Part shown: positions 35,987 through 45,452 of the stretch, one piece after another
Position numbering within the stretch: the stretch's first letter is position 1
How the letters are laid out: each line of letters starts with the position of its first letter
DNA from: Magnetococcus marinus MC-1
Lineage (GTDB): Bacteria > Pseudomonadota > Magnetococcia > Magnetococcales > Magnetococcaceae
Direction: 5' to 3'
DNA length: 64,000 nucleotides
NCBI RefSeq assembly: GCF_000014865.1
Contig: NC_008576.1
Location: forward strand, 3,556,001-3,620,000
Program-made: the position numbers and the translations under genes
Notes under the pieces: generated by a model
Told to the model about the DNA's origin: nothing
What the model saw: only the letters and a program-made list of their open reading frames with translations
Database searches by the model: none

Positions 35987-37219
35987 TTATTGACCGGCGA
36001 GTTTGCGGCAGGAGGCCACCACCGGGTTGGTTTCAAGACTCTGGCTGGGCTGCATACGGGTGCCATCACCGGGCATCACCTCGGAATGGATCTCTTCAGC
36101 CTCAGCCCGTTTGGCCAGTAGCTCTTTGCGTACCGCCTCAGCAGCGGTACCTTCGGCGATGTAACCACCTGCCAAGTGGGGCATGCCCGCCAGGGCACAG
36201 AGATCCACAATGGCCTGAGCCTCATCGCGCATCTGTTTGCCGTGTTCGGCACGGACCTGGTCCAGGTCGACCACGTTGGATGGGGGTTCAGGTGGGGTGG
36301 TGATAGCCATGGGCTGATCCAACACAGGGGTATCATCGGTGGGCATAGGGGCCTCCAATTTGTGCATGAATGTTCGTTTGGGAGATTCAATAAGGGCGGT
36401 GAGCCCCGCCAAAGCATCGCGGATGGTGCCAACTTGGTCAGCCAAGCCAGCTTTAACGGCATTGTCGCCAAAGAAGAGTCCGGCCTCTGTGGCCCTGACC
36501 ACAGCCTCTGGCATGCCCCGCCCCGATGCCACCATGCCGGTGAACATGCCGTAGAGACGGTCTACCTCCTGTTGCAGGTTCGAACGGGCCGCATCCGACA
36601 GCGGGGCGTGGGTGGAAAAGTCATTTTTACGGGCTCCAGCAAACACGGTGGTGTAGCTGCGCCCCTCTTTGGCATCCTTCTCCGACTCATCCACATGAGC
36701 AGCTATGACGCCGATGGAGCCCACCCCAGCTGTCTGGGGCACGATGATCCTGTGCGCCTGGGAGGCGATAAGATAGGCAGCAGAGAAAGCGTCATCGGCC
36801 AGCGCCCAGATGGGCTTGCCCTGCCCCGCTTCGCTGATCATGGCGGCCAGATCAAACACCCCACCCACTTCACCACCAGGGGAGTCGATATCCATCAGGA
36901 TTGCTCGCACGGCTGGGTCGGTAGCGGCATCCAGCAGCTTCTCTTCAATGGAGGCGTAGGACATGAGCCCCGATGCCGCCTCAATGGCCCCCGCCCGTTT
37001 TACCAGGGTGCCGTGGATAGGCACGACGGCGATTCCATTGGGGGTGACCATCAAATCAGAGCTATGGTCCTTGGGCTCAAAGCCGCTGGGCATGGCCGTT
37101 GGCTCCAAGCCGATGCGGGGACCGATCACCGAGAGGATAGTCTCCAAGCGGGCACGGTCGACCATAAGCGGCGTCCCGAGGATTCGGGATGCGAATTGGG
37201 GTAGTAGTGTCTGATTCAT
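35987..37219 (-). CDS. S49 family head maturation protease (gpC-like) with scaffold tail
   Basis: A 410-residue SppA/S49-type protease. VVPIHGTLV and ILMDIDSPGGEVGG mark the S49 core, with DDAFSAAYLIASQAH carrying the nucleophile serine and GVGSIGV following. The C-terminal 110 residues (QVRAEHGKQMRDEAQAIVD on) are helical and charged, as in lambda C where an internal start gives the scaffold. An internal start at a Met near residue 300 is plausible. It processes capsid and scaffold during head assembly. Confidence 0.92.
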   Translation of the reverse strand: MNQTLLPQFASRILGTPLMVDRARLETILSVIGPRIGLEPTAMPSGFEPKDHSSDLMVTPNGIAVVPIHGTLVKRAGAIEAASGLMSYASIEEKLLDAATDPAVRAILMDIDSPGGEVGGVFDLAAMISEAGQGKPIWALADDAFSAAYLIASQAHRIIVPQTAGVGSIGVIAAHVDESEKDAKEGRSYTTVFAGARKNDFSTHAPLSDAARSNLQQEVDRLYGMFTGMVASGRGMPEAVVRATEAGLFFGDNAVKAGLADQVGTIRDALAGLTALIESPKRTFMHKLEAPMPTDDTPVLDQPMAITTPPEPPSNVVDLDQVRAEHGKQMRDEAQAIVDLCALAGMPHLAGGYIAEGTAAEAVRKELLAKRAEAEEIHSEVMPGDGTRMQPSQSLETNPVVASCRKLAGQ

Positions 37220-37261
37220 TGAACTGTTGCCGTTTAACGTTGTCCGTTATAAGGTATAAGC

Positions 37262-37540
37262 ATGATCATTAGCTTCCGAGACAAAGCGACTGAGTCGCTC
37301 TATGCAGGGGAAAGGGTGAAGAAGTTTGTTGCCTTCTCCAAAATTGCCTTACGCAAGCTGGATATGTTGGATGCTGCGGTGCAACTGAATGACCTGCGTA
37401 TTCCACCCGGGAACCGATTGGAAGCGTTGAAGCATGATCGGGTGGGACAGCACTCGATCCGCATCAATGATCAGTGGCGCATCTGCTTTGTTTGGAAAGA
37501 TGATGGCGCACACCAAGTTGAGATTGTTGACTACCACTAA
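37262..37540 (+). CDS. higB: HigB-type toxin (RelE superfamily)
   Basis: A 92-residue mRNA interferase. It starts MIISFRDKATESLYAGE and has ALRKLDMLDAAVQLNDLRIP, GNRLEALKHDR, QHSIRINDQWRICFVW and VEIVDYH, all standard HigB segments. It lies on the plus strand between the S49 protease and portal genes of the minus-strand prophage. The antitoxin gene starts 12 bp downstream. Confidence 0.95.
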   Translation: MIISFRDKATESLYAGERVKKFVAFSKIALRKLDMLDAAVQLNDLRIPPGNRLEALKHDRVGQHSIRINDQWRICFVWKDDGAHQVEIVDYH

Positions 37541-37552
37541 GTGAGGTTTGCC

Positions 37553-37840
37553 ATGCGCGTCAAAACCCACCCTGGTGAAATCCTCAAAGAGGAGTTCCTT
37601 GTACCCATGGGCATGAGTGCCAATGCGCTTTCCATTGCGTTGCGTGTCCCCGCTACCCGAATCAGTGAAATTATTCGTGGACGGCGAGGCATCAGCGCTG
37701 AGACAGCGCTGCGGTTAGCACGATATTTTGGTACAACACCCCAGTTTTGGATGAACCTGCAACAGGCCTATGATCTATCTCTTGCAGAAACATCTGTAGG
37801 CGAGTCCATCTCAAATGAGATCGCTCCTCATGCCGCCTAA
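37553..37840 (+). CDS. higA: HigA-type antitoxin
   Basis: A 95-residue HTH protein. HPGEILKEEFLVPMGMSANALS, RVPATRISEIIRGRRGIS and TALRLARYFGTTPQFWMNLQ are the HigA hallmarks. ATG 37553 has GAGG in front; an upstream GTG at 37541 is a weaker choice. It binds HigB and represses the operon. The pair probably helps keep the prophage in the cell. Confidence 0.95.
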   Translation: MRVKTHPGEILKEEFLVPMGMSANALSIALRVPATRISEIIRGRRGISAETALRLARYFGTTPQFWMNLQQAYDLSLAETSVGESISNEIAPHAA

Positions 37841-37859
37841 GGTAAGGGTTCCAACTCGT

Positions 37860-39344
37860 CTACGTTTCCAGGTCCACCAGATCTTTATCACTCTGATTCT
37901 TATCCCGTGATACTCCCGACCGGGAAGTTCGTCGGGAATCAGAGTCAAACACAAGCCCCAGTTCATCGGCACGCTTGTTATCGGCTACGATCTCCCGGTC
38001 AATCTCCTCAATGTCATAGCCGTAGGTGGAGACCGCTTCGGCCCGACTGAGCAGACCAGCGCGGATGGCCCAGATGATGGCATTGAACTCTTTCTGAGGA
38101 TCCACCCACTGCCATCCCTGGGGAATCCATTTTACCGCCTGATATTCACGACGGCGTTTGCTGTAATCGGGAAGCTGAAGTGCGCCTGACAGAACAGCCT
38201 GATCCATCCATCGCTCCCATACCGGACGGCAAAACTGATGGATCAATACCATGCGCTGGATCTGCTCCATTCGGCGGCGAAATTCCACCATACCGGCGCG
38301 AATACTGCTGTAGTTGACCCCACTGAGATCCCCGGTGAGCTGTTCATAGGTCAGACCCAGCCCCACAGCTACAGCGCGCAGTTGGGTGCGCATAAACTCT
38401 CCATACTGACCACCCACATCGGCTGGGTCAGAGAACTTTACATCCTCACCAGGCAAGAGTACCTGCATGGTACCGGGAGCCCAGGTGACGGGGACGGCCC
38501 CCTGTTCATCAGGATCCTGACCATCCTCACCGCCAACGCCCAACTCGGGGTCAGGTTTGGTGATGAAGCCGGCGATGAGCGCGGCGGTCTTTTTCCGCAC
38601 CAGCTCCGCATCGTCGTACTGATCCAACTCATGGAGGCGAACCAGCGCCTGAGCCATCCAGGGTTCTCCTCTTAGCTGACCGGGGCGCAGAGGTTTGAAA
38701 ATGTGACACACCTCTGAGCTAGGCACGCGGGCCACATCTCCCGCTTTGAACAGCATGGGCTGCTCACCGGGGTGTTCCCGAAACAGGTGGTAAGCGACCC
38801 GGCGACCGATCTTGTCGAATTCGATCCCAGCCCTTACCCGGTGACCATTGGGTAGATCCCGGCTATCGCTGGCGGGGAGATGCTCTGGTTCCAAGAGTTG
38901 CAACTGTAGTGGTACAATGAGGCCATCGCGGGTATCCCGATTGCGCAGCCGTACCAGCACCTCGCCCCCCTCGATCATAGCGCGGGCAATCAAAGCCTGG
39001 AGGCCATAAAAGCCCAGCATGCCGTGGGCATCAGCCTCACGGGTCCAGGCGAGCCATAATGCTTGGATCTGCGCTTTAATCTGAGGATTTTCTACCGTGG
39101 ATTGGGGCTTGATACCGGTGCCCACCAGGTTCCCCACCAGGGAGTCCACCGCATTGGCCGCCCAGGCATTACGGCGAATAAGATCCCGTGACCGGGAGCG
39201 CATGAGCGTCGCATCCCGAAACAGCAGGGCATTGACCCCAGACTCTTCGGGCTGCCAATTGCCCAACCGCCGACCCGATGCTGCACCCTCATATCCTGCC
39301 CGGCGCTTGGGAGGACCACCAAACAGGCGCTTAAACAGCTTCAT
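37860..39344 (-). CDS. Phage portal protein (lambda gpB-like)
   Basis: A 494-residue portal of the lambda family. It begins MKLFKRLFGGPPKRRAGYEG; ARDLIRRNAWAANAVDSLVGN-type segment (RDLIRRNAWAANAVDSL), GEVLVRLRNRD, GVEFDKIGRRVAYHLFREHP-type (GIEFDKIGRRVAYHLF) and YEQLTGDLSGVNYSSIRAG are characteristic. It forms the DNA entry ring at one capsid vertex. Its start overlaps the gpW-like stop. Confidence 0.95.
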   Translation of the reverse strand: MKLFKRLFGGPPKRRAGYEGAASGRRLGNWQPEESGVNALLFRDATLMRSRSRDLIRRNAWAANAVDSLVGNLVGTGIKPQSTVENPQIKAQIQALWLAWTREADAHGMLGFYGLQALIARAMIEGGEVLVRLRNRDTRDGLIVPLQLQLLEPEHLPASDSRDLPNGHRVRAGIEFDKIGRRVAYHLFREHPGEQPMLFKAGDVARVPSSEVCHIFKPLRPGQLRGEPWMAQALVRLHELDQYDDAELVRKKTAALIAGFITKPDPELGVGGEDGQDPDEQGAVPVTWAPGTMQVLLPGEDVKFSDPADVGGQYGEFMRTQLRAVAVGLGLTYEQLTGDLSGVNYSSIRAGMVEFRRRMEQIQRMVLIHQFCRPVWERWMDQAVLSGALQLPDYSKRRREYQAVKWIPQGWQWVDPQKEFNAIIWAIRAGLLSRAEAVSTYGYDIEEIDREIVADNKRADELGLVFDSDSRRTSRSGVSRDKNQSDKDLVDLET

Positions 39345-39559
39345 TACAGATCCTTATTGCTGCGCACACGCAGGTGTCGGGCGATACGACGGCTACCACC
39401 ATTACGGGCAATCTCTCGGTCCAATAGATCCAACGCTTCACGGGCTTGGCTGAGGTCAAACTGTACGGTCTTATCCCCATGGCTGACGCGGGTCTGGAGA
39501 GATTCTAGCCGTTCCAAAAGCTTGTCCCGGCGGATCTGTAGTTCTGCAATTGTCGCCAT
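39344..39559 (-). CDS. gpW-like head-tail joining protein
   Basis: A 71-residue protein located between terminase and portal exactly as gpW in lambda. It is helical at the start (IAELQIRRDKLLERLESLQ), has the FDLSQAREALDLLDREIAR segment and a basic C-terminus. It helps join head and tail. Family is inferred from size, plan and position. Confidence 0.8.
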   Translation of the reverse strand: MATIAELQIRRDKLLERLESLQTRVSHGDKTVQFDLSQAREALDLLDREIARNGGSRRIARHLRVRSNKDL

Positions 39560-39562
39560 GAT

Positions 39563-41419
39563 TCACATCCAACTCGATTGAATGACCCGTCGTTTCGGTT
39601 TGATGCGTTTGGGCTGTGAGGCACCCGACTCGGCTATGGCATTCTTCAACGGGTGTTCCGCAAGCTTTTCAACATCCCGGTTCAGTCGAAACCCCATGGC
39701 AATCAACCCCTGCAAAGCCGCCATGGCATAGACACGACAATCCAGGGCCTCGTTGCGGTCAGAGTCCCGCTTCTTCCACTCCCGGATGGGGCGACCCTTA
39801 TGATAACGGGTTACCACCGATTCAGCGGTGAGTTGCTTGAAATAGTCGGCATCCCTTTGCATGGGAAAGTGCAGAAAGCCCGGTCCTGGCTCTTCAATGC
39901 GTAAGCGGGAGAGGATCGCCTCTTTGCAGGCATCCACGCCCACGATGAAAAGGGGCACCTTGCCCTTGTTCTTGGTGGAGGGCTTGCGGGGCCAGATGGG
40001 CACGCCCATTCCTCCACGTCCCTTGATGGCCCAGATCCGCCTTCCTTGTCGAGATCGGCAGAAGGCATAGGATTTCAGGGTATGGTGACCACCGGTATCA
40101 ATGGCAGCGGCCCGGATGGTCATATCCGGTAGTTGCCGACTATGTGGGCGTGGATATCGGAGCAGATTATCCAGATCCTCCCACACCGCTGGGGAAGAGG
40201 GATCCCCCCACAGTACCCGGTAATCGATGGACCAGGACTCTTCATCCCGTCCCCAACCTACGATTTCAATTTCAAGACGATCATCCTGAACATCCACACC
40301 AGCTGTGAGCACAGCCACATCAGCAGGGAGCAGTTCACCCCATGCCTCTCGGCGCGCCATGAGCCCTTCACCATCGACACGATCTGCATCCTCTTCCCAG
40401 GTCTCGCCCAGCTTGGTGTTGGTCCATGTTTTCAAGCGGGGCGGATCTTTATAGACTTGACCATGCTCTACCGCCACATCCCCCCATGAGGTCCATCCAT
40501 GAGGGGAATAGAGAGATGAAAGGTGAAACCCTGCCGTTCTCCCATCACCATCCCCTTCAGCCAACCATACCCCCTCACGAAACATCTGGCTTTTCTGGTA
40601 ATCCTGGATGGGGGCATGACAGAATTCACACTCATAAAATGCAGCCTGCCGCTCACCCTTGTTCCATTTCACCTGAGCCCAGACCAGCACCTGAAACTCA
40701 CCACAGTGGGGGCATGGTACGTAGAACTTACGCTGATCACTTTCAGCATAGGCTGCTTCTATCCTTGAATAGCCTTTGATAGTCGGTGTCGAGACCATCA
40801 GAATTTTGCGGTTGGCAAAGGTAACGGTACGCTGAACCGCCAGCGCTACGGGATCCCCTTCCCCATCAGCATCCCCTGGATACCCATCAATCTCATCCAT
40901 GAACAGAAAGCGGATGGGCATGGAACGGAGACCAACCGCACTGTTGGCACCGGTCATCATCAGAATCCCCCCTGGGAACTCCTTTGAGAGCACGGTATTG
41001 CCAGAGTCCCTGGATCGGGGATCCTTGACGATCTGCCGAAGGGCAGCGCTTCCCTCAATCAAGGGATCAATACGCTGTTTTGAATTCCGCTTGGCGGTTT
41101 CAACCGTGGGCTGTACCAACAGCATGGGCCCTGGGGCCTGTTGGATCACATAGCCAATCCAATTAAGCCCAGCTTCTGTGCCCCCCAGTTGAGCCCCCTT
41201 CATAAACACCACCCGCTCCACAGATGAGGAGGGTGAGAGACAATCCATGATCTCTTTTAGATACGGGGTGCGGCTTGTGCGCCATGGCCCTGGTTCACCC
41301 GAGGCCACCGAGGAGAGCATTCTATTGGCATCTGCCCACTCTGAGACTGTCAGCAGAGGATCCGGTTTGAGACCCTGCATAAACGCATCGTCATAGATCT
41401 GTTTTGCTGAGGGCATCAT
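39563..41419 (-). CDS. Terminase large subunit (GpA family)
   Basis: A 618-residue packaging motor and nuclease of the lambda gpA type. WADANRMLSSVASGEPGPWR at the N-terminus, MKGAQLGGTEAGLNW for the ATPase P-loop region, FLFMDEIDGYP for the Walker B region, CPHCGEFQVLVW and CEFCHAPI for the zinc cysteines, and later GVDVQDDRLEIE and REWKKRDSDRNEALDCRVYA for the nuclease. It cuts cos DNA and pumps it into the head. Confidence 0.95.
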   Translation of the reverse strand: MMPSAKQIYDDAFMQGLKPDPLLTVSEWADANRMLSSVASGEPGPWRTSRTPYLKEIMDCLSPSSSVERVVFMKGAQLGGTEAGLNWIGYVIQQAPGPMLLVQPTVETAKRNSKQRIDPLIEGSAALRQIVKDPRSRDSGNTVLSKEFPGGILMMTGANSAVGLRSMPIRFLFMDEIDGYPGDADGEGDPVALAVQRTVTFANRKILMVSTPTIKGYSRIEAAYAESDQRKFYVPCPHCGEFQVLVWAQVKWNKGERQAAFYECEFCHAPIQDYQKSQMFREGVWLAEGDGDGRTAGFHLSSLYSPHGWTSWGDVAVEHGQVYKDPPRLKTWTNTKLGETWEEDADRVDGEGLMARREAWGELLPADVAVLTAGVDVQDDRLEIEIVGWGRDEESWSIDYRVLWGDPSSPAVWEDLDNLLRYPRPHSRQLPDMTIRAAAIDTGGHHTLKSYAFCRSRQGRRIWAIKGRGGMGVPIWPRKPSTKNKGKVPLFIVGVDACKEAILSRLRIEEPGPGFLHFPMQRDADYFKQLTAESVVTRYHKGRPIREWKKRDSDRNEALDCRVYAMAALQGLIAMGFRLNRDVEKLAEHPLKNAIAESGASQPKRIKPKRRVIQSSWM

Positions 41420-41940
41420 TCGTCAATCCCCTCCAGCGCTGCGCGGATCTCTTTGACCAAAGTCCCGTGCACCACAGAGGCGTTAGCCTCTGCAGCAAGC
41501 TCAGCGGCCAAACGATCAGGCAGTTTCAAAAGCTGATCCCTAACCAGACGTGCCCGATTGAAGGCTGCTATCTTCACCTCATCGGCTTCCACGTACTTGC
41601 CAGCTTCAATCTTCTCCTTGATCTCCAGCAGGCTGCCGCGCTTCAACTCACTGCGTATCCGCGCTTTTAGCAGCATGGTGGGCAGTCCGGCATGGCCCCC
41701 CTGGGGTAACAGGTCAGCGCCCTCATCTGCACTACTCACTGCCGATACAGGTCCCCGACTCTCCATCACCTTCCGCTGGACAGGTCGTGCAGGCTCTCGG
41801 ACCGACTCAAGGCCCTGCGAAGCTTGTACAGGGTCCACCTTGCCATCGACCAGTCGCACCACCCCCTTCTTCACCAGCTTGCTGACATATTGGCGCGAAA
41901 AGCCCTGCTGACGCGCCCATTCCGACTGGCTCAGAAGCAT
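41416..41940 (-). CDS. Terminase small subunit (Nu1-like)
   Basis: A 174-residue DNA-recognition subunit. The N-terminus is a winged helix (SQSEWARQQGFSRQYVSKLV) as in Nu1. The C-terminal helices KARIRSELKRGSLLEIKEKIEAG, and VRDQLLKLPDRLAAELAAE resemble Nu1-family partners. It overlaps the large subunit by 4 bp. It should bind the cos region, which must lie nearby. Confidence 0.88.
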   Translation of the reverse strand: MLLSQSEWARQQGFSRQYVSKLVKKGVVRLVDGKVDPVQASQGLESVREPARPVQRKVMESRGPVSAVSSADEGADLLPQGGHAGLPTMLLKARIRSELKRGSLLEIKEKIEAGKYVEADEVKIAAFNRARLVRDQLLKLPDRLAAELAAEANASVVHGTLVKEIRAALEGIDE

Positions 41941-42036
41941 ATCTACTCGATTGTTTTTGATGCAGATTCTACTGGATAAGAGGGTAGCTGTATGGCTTCA
42001 TGTAATCACCAAAGCAAATCGCACAGGAGATTGATT

Positions 42037-42234
42037 ATGAACGAGAAACTGAACCAAGAGCAGCGCCTTGAAGCCTTTGCCGAAGGGTTAGCTGAACTCA
42101 CCCGCAAACACGGGGTGGCACTGCGCGTTACCGGCGGGGTGATCATCGACCAACCGGAGGCTTTTGAGGGGATCGAATACTTCATAGGGAACGAAGGAGA
42201 CCTTCTTCCCCGCATTAGCGACAACTGGCTGTAA
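42037..42234 (+). CDS. Small unrecognised protein preceding DUF3489 gene
   Basis: A 65-residue protein from ATG 42037 with AGGAG upstream. It has helix (NQEQRLEAFAEGLAELTRKHG) followed by ALRVTGGVIID strand. It lies 11 bp before the DUF6900-DUF3489 gene in the same direction and so forms a two-gene operon on the plus strand in the prophage. Function unknown. Confidence 0.72.
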   Translation: MNEKLNQEQRLEAFAEGLAELTRKHGVALRVTGGVIIDQPEAFEGIEYFIGNEGDLLPRISDNWL

Positions 42235-42245
42235 GGAGCGTCACG

Positions 42246-42923
42246 ATGATCATCCAACTTACCGAAACCCAACGAACCATTCTTAAGGCTGCTGCACAAC
42301 GCCAGGGCGGTTCCATTAATCCCCTACCGAAACGCATTCGGGGAGGAGCGCAAGGCAAGGTAATCAACGCCCTTGAAGCCAAAGGGTTAATCGAAAACGT
42401 AAGCAACAACCCTCCCTACCCCAACTGGGTCCTTACCAGCGCCGCATACCAGGCTATTGGCCAGGAGCCTCCTGCCCCATCTTCTGCCGAAAATCAGATC
42501 ATCGATGCCATGCCTGAGGAAACAGATCTCCCGGAGGACCCTAAGGCAGAGATCTTTAGCAAGATCGCCCTGGATCACCTTTTCATCGATACGCTGGAGA
42601 CCCGCAATGCTGACAGCCTCGACTTCCACAACGTCAGCGTCTGGGGCGTCCAGAGCGCTTTGGAAGCCGCTTATCAAGCTGGTATTGAAACAGCTCAACG
42701 CAAAACGCCCCGATCCAGAGGGACCAGGGCGAATTCAAAACAGGCCAAAATGATTGAGATGATGCAGCGGCCCGGCGGAGCGACGTTGGAGCAACTATCT
42801 ACTGAGACGGGCTGGGGATCCAACACAATCAGAGGCTCGATTTCTGGCATCCTAAAAAGGAAACTGGGCCTTGATGTAACCCGTGAAAAGATCGACGGAG
42901 TGAGCACCTACTTTATCAAATGA
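42246..42923 (+). CDS. DUF6900-like and DUF3489 fusion protein
   Basis: A 225-residue protein with three parts. An N-terminal winged-helix-like region (LTETQRTILKAAAQRQGG) comes first, then a DUF6900-like segment (LFIDTLETRNADSLDFHNVS) at about 110-150, then a DUF3489-like HTH (RPGGATLEQLSTETGWGSN; GSISGILKRKLGLDV). DUF3489 genes are common on mobile DNA and near DUF2924 recombinase loci. DNA binding is likely; the target is unknown. Confidence 0.8.
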   Translation: MIIQLTETQRTILKAAAQRQGGSINPLPKRIRGGAQGKVINALEAKGLIENVSNNPPYPNWVLTSAAYQAIGQEPPAPSSAENQIIDAMPEETDLPEDPKAEIFSKIALDHLFIDTLETRNADSLDFHNVSVWGVQSALEAAYQAGIETAQRKTPRSRGTRANSKQAKMIEMMQRPGGATLEQLSTETGWGSNTIRGSISGILKRKLGLDVTREKIDGVSTYFIK

Positions 42924-42933
42924 GGTTGATGGA

Positions 42934-42962
42934 GAACCGGCCCGGCAAAGACCGGGCGGTTC
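42934..42962. terminator. GC-rich hairpin between convergent genes
   Basis: GAACCGGCCCGG and CCGGGCGGTTC form a stem with a CAAAGA-type loop and a one-base bulge. There is no T-run. It sits between the convergent DUF3489 and HU genes and probably acts as a shared terminator. Confidence 0.55.
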
Positions 42963-42977
42963 AACGGCCACTTAAGA

Positions 42978-43253
42978 TCAGCCGTTCAGAGAGTCCTTCA
43001 AAGCCTTGCCCGCTTTAAACTTCACGCTCTTGGATGCCGCTATCTGAATCTCAGCACCTGTCTGAGGATTACGGCCTGTGCGTGCAGCACGTTCACCAAG
43101 GGAAAATGTTCCAAAACCAGGAAGTTGCACTGTTTCACCATTACCCAGTGCATCTGAAATGGCTTCAAAACACGCCTTGATCACCTGATTAGCATCTGAC
43201 TGACTCATTTCAGCTTTTTCAGCTACGGCTTTCTTCAACTCTGCCATCTTCAT
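42978..43253 (-). CDS. HU-family DNA-binding protein (prophage copy 1)
   Basis: A 91-residue HU-like protein. MKMAELKKAVAEKAEMSQSD, VQLPGFGTFSLGERAARTGRNP and the KFKAGKALKDSLN end are standard HU segments. The start at 43253 follows AGGAG by 7 bases; upstream codons lack a site. It bends and compacts DNA. It sits between the cold-shock gene and the terminase genes. Confidence 0.93.
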   Translation of the reverse strand: MKMAELKKAVAEKAEMSQSDANQVIKACFEAISDALGNGETVQLPGFGTFSLGERAARTGRNPQTGAEIQIAASKSVKFKAGKALKDSLNG

Positions 43254-43282
43254 CCATTTGCTCCTAAAGGAACCCCTTTGGT

Positions 43283-43498
43283 TCAAAGAGAGGTGATTTT
43301 CACGGCCTTCGGACCTTTATCCCCTGGTTCCACGTTGAATTCAACTTTTTGTCCCTCTTCAAGAGACTTAAACCCACTGCCAGAAGATATCTCAGAAAAA
43401 TGAGCAAAAACATCCTTGGAACCATTATCAGGGGCGATAAAACCGAACCCCTTGTCATTATTAAACCATTTCACTGTACCGGTAATGCGATCAGCCAT
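43283..43498 (-). CDS. Cold-shock domain protein (CspA-like)
   Basis: A 71-residue single-stranded nucleic-acid-binding protein. [15 protein letters not shown] and DVFAHFSEI are the RNP1 and RNP2 motifs; [20 protein letters not shown] completes the family pattern. The start at 43498 gives the standard length. It is unusual in a late phage operon but occurs in other phages. Confidence 0.94.
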   Translation of the reverse strand: MADRITGTVKWFNNDKGFGFIAPDNGSKDVFAHFSEISSGSGFKSLEEGQKVEFNVEPGDKGPKAVKITSL

Positions 43499-43551
43499 GC
43501 GTACTACTCCATGAGGATTGAAAGAGGGACGCATCTTAACATCAAACGTAA

Positions 43552-44886
43552 TCACCTCTCCAATTCAATTCCACGATCCGCCGCCACATCCTCGAAGCTC
43601 TTCCCACCTGAACCATCCAGATAGACGACCTTCCCCGTCGCCCGGATAAACCGTTTCACCGCCACATCTACGTAGACCGGTGAGATCTCCATGGCATGCA
43701 CCCGCCGTCCTGTCATCTCCCCAGCCATGATCTGAGAGCCGGAACCGCTGAAGGGCTCATAACAGAGGCCGCCCCGTTCCACATGCTGGCGCATGGGAAT
43801 GGCGAAACAGTCCAGAGGCTTGGGGGTGGGATGGTCGGGCCGTTCGTCACCGGAGAGTCCCTGGATATCCCATACGGTGGAGAGAAACTCTGCTCCATCT
43901 GCCTTGGGTGGCATATTGCCTTTGATCCATCCCATCAAGCAGGGCTCATGCTTCCAGAGGTACTTGGAGCGGGTGAGCACCCCTTTTTCCTTATTCCAAA
44001 TGATCTGCTGGTGCTGAAATGCACCCATTTTTTCCCATACCGCTTCCAGCATCGCCTGCCGTTTGGAGGCATGCCAGCAGTACCAGGCAGCGTTGGGCTC
44101 AATGGCGTGATCGATGGCGGCGCGGATGAACCCCTCGTAGAGTTCAGGCCCCTGGGAAGAGTCATCCCAAGTCACGCCGTAGCTATCGGACCAGTCCTTA
44201 TTGAGGGACTCTCGTTTACGGGTCTCCTTGGATCCCGGATGGTTGGTGCCATCATAGTCCACCAGATAGGGCGGATCGGTAGCGAACAGAATGGCGCGCT
44301 CACCGTTCATCAGCCGAATTACATCATCAGGGTTGAGGCTGCTGCCACACAGGAGGCGGTGTTCACCCAGGATCCAAAGATCACCCGTTTGAGAGACCGG
44401 GGTTACTGGCGGTTCAGGAACGACATCACCGTCCCCTGCCCCAGCCCCACCCTCATCACCGATACCGTCGGCGTCCAACTCGGCAAACAGACGGTCCAGT
44501 TCCTCACTGTGAAAGCCTGTAATCTGAAGGTCAAAATCCTCTTCCTTCAGCGCAGCCAACTCAACCCGTAGCATCTCCTCATCCCAGCCAGCATTGAGGG
44601 CCAGTTGGTTATCACTAATGACGAGGGCGCGTCGCTGAGTTTCGTTCAGATGAGAGAGCACAATCACGGGGACCGCTTCCAGCCCCAGTTTGCGGGCTGC
44701 CATCACACGACCATGCCCGGCTACCATCACCCCATCATCACCCACAAGAACCGGGTTTACAAACCCAAACTCAACAATGGAGGCTGCGATCTGGGCAACC
44801 TGTGCATCCGAGTGCGTCCTGGCATTGCGGGCATAGGGGATCAACCGGTCGACGGGCCAATCCGCCACCTTAAGGTTCAAGTTCAT
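43552..44886 (-). CDS. ParB-domain DNA methyltransferase
   Basis: A 444-residue protein with two domains. Residues 1-130 form a ParB/Srx-like domain ([32 protein letters not shown]). Residues 170-430 form an adenine or cytosine N-methyltransferase with DPPYLVDY at about 204 and the SAM motif EPFSGSGSQ near 395, the beta-class order. Such phage enzymes mark DNA against restriction. Its long upstream gap carries repeated TGTCAACC. Confidence 0.92.
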   Translation of the reverse strand: MNLNLKVADWPVDRLIPYARNARTHSDAQVAQIAASIVEFGFVNPVLVGDDGVMVAGHGRVMAARKLGLEAVPVIVLSHLNETQRRALVISDNQLALNAGWDEEMLRVELAALKEEDFDLQITGFHSEELDRLFAELDADGIGDEGGAGAGDGDVVPEPPVTPVSQTGDLWILGEHRLLCGSSLNPDDVIRLMNGERAILFATDPPYLVDYDGTNHPGSKETRKRESLNKDWSDSYGVTWDDSSQGPELYEGFIRAAIDHAIEPNAAWYCWHASKRQAMLEAVWEKMGAFQHQQIIWNKEKGVLTRSKYLWKHEPCLMGWIKGNMPPKADGAEFLSTVWDIQGLSGDERPDHPTPKPLDCFAIPMRQHVERGGLCYEPFSGSGSQIMAGEMTGRRVHAMEISPVYVDVAVKRFIRATGKVVYLDGSGGKSFEDVAADRGIELER

Positions 44887-45452
44887 ACACTATGTATCCT
44901 TGGGGATGTCAACCGGTTTACAGGTTGACAAAAGAGGTTGGTTGACCACATCAGGTTAACGCTCAAAACGTGCCGCTATGTGAGTTTGGGCCGTTCTGTC
45001 AACCTGTGTGTCAACCTAGATTTCGGCCCTGTCGCTAGGCAACTCTTGCGCTCACGCGGAACCCATTGATTTTACAGCGTTCCAGGTCCCGTGCGATTTT
45101 TGTCAACCATATATTTTTCAGACACTTACAAACCATGAAAAAGTTTGTTCCCAGGTCCTTTCGCCTACCAAAATAATTCAGCAAACCGCTTTCAATTGCG
45201 GCTTTGAACCATCAAGAGTAATCTGAAACCGTACCCTGCGGTGCTCGTGAGACACTGTTCCCTTGGCCCACTCTTTTGGTTCTTGGAACTGGGACTTGTT
45301 GGATGCTCTCACGCCCAGGCTGGGGAGTCTTCCCCACTGCGGGTGTGTGACCTCCACACCGGATCCACCTGATTAAACGGATGCCATGTGGTTCCATGTC
45401 CACGGCATACGCGGGGAATTAGGTTAACAATTGCATTCTGTCGGGAGGGTTT
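44887..45452. other. 566-bp gene-free region with TGTCAACC repeats
   Basis: No convincing gene is seen. The first 220 bp hold the TGTCAACC repeat cluster (annotated separately). The remainder includes paired stretches such as GGGGAGTCTTCCCCA and no clear function. A packaging or control site is possible. Confidence 0.5.
44907..45108. repeat. Iteron-like TGTCAACC cluster
   Basis: Exact copies of TGTCAACC are at 44907, 44997, 45009 and 45101. The reverse complement GGTTGACA is at 44923 and a near copy GGTTGACC at 44940. The first two form an inverted pair around GGTTTACA. The cluster lies just upstream of the ParB-methyltransferase gene. Confidence 0.85.

Noticed and set aside
36176..37204. 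342-codon plus frame across the S49 protease gene
   Set aside because: Antisense shadow; histidine/glycine-rich composition typical of reversed coding DNA.
43696..44571. 291-codon plus frame across the methyltransferase gene
   Set aside because: Antisense shadow of a gene with clear catalytic motifs.
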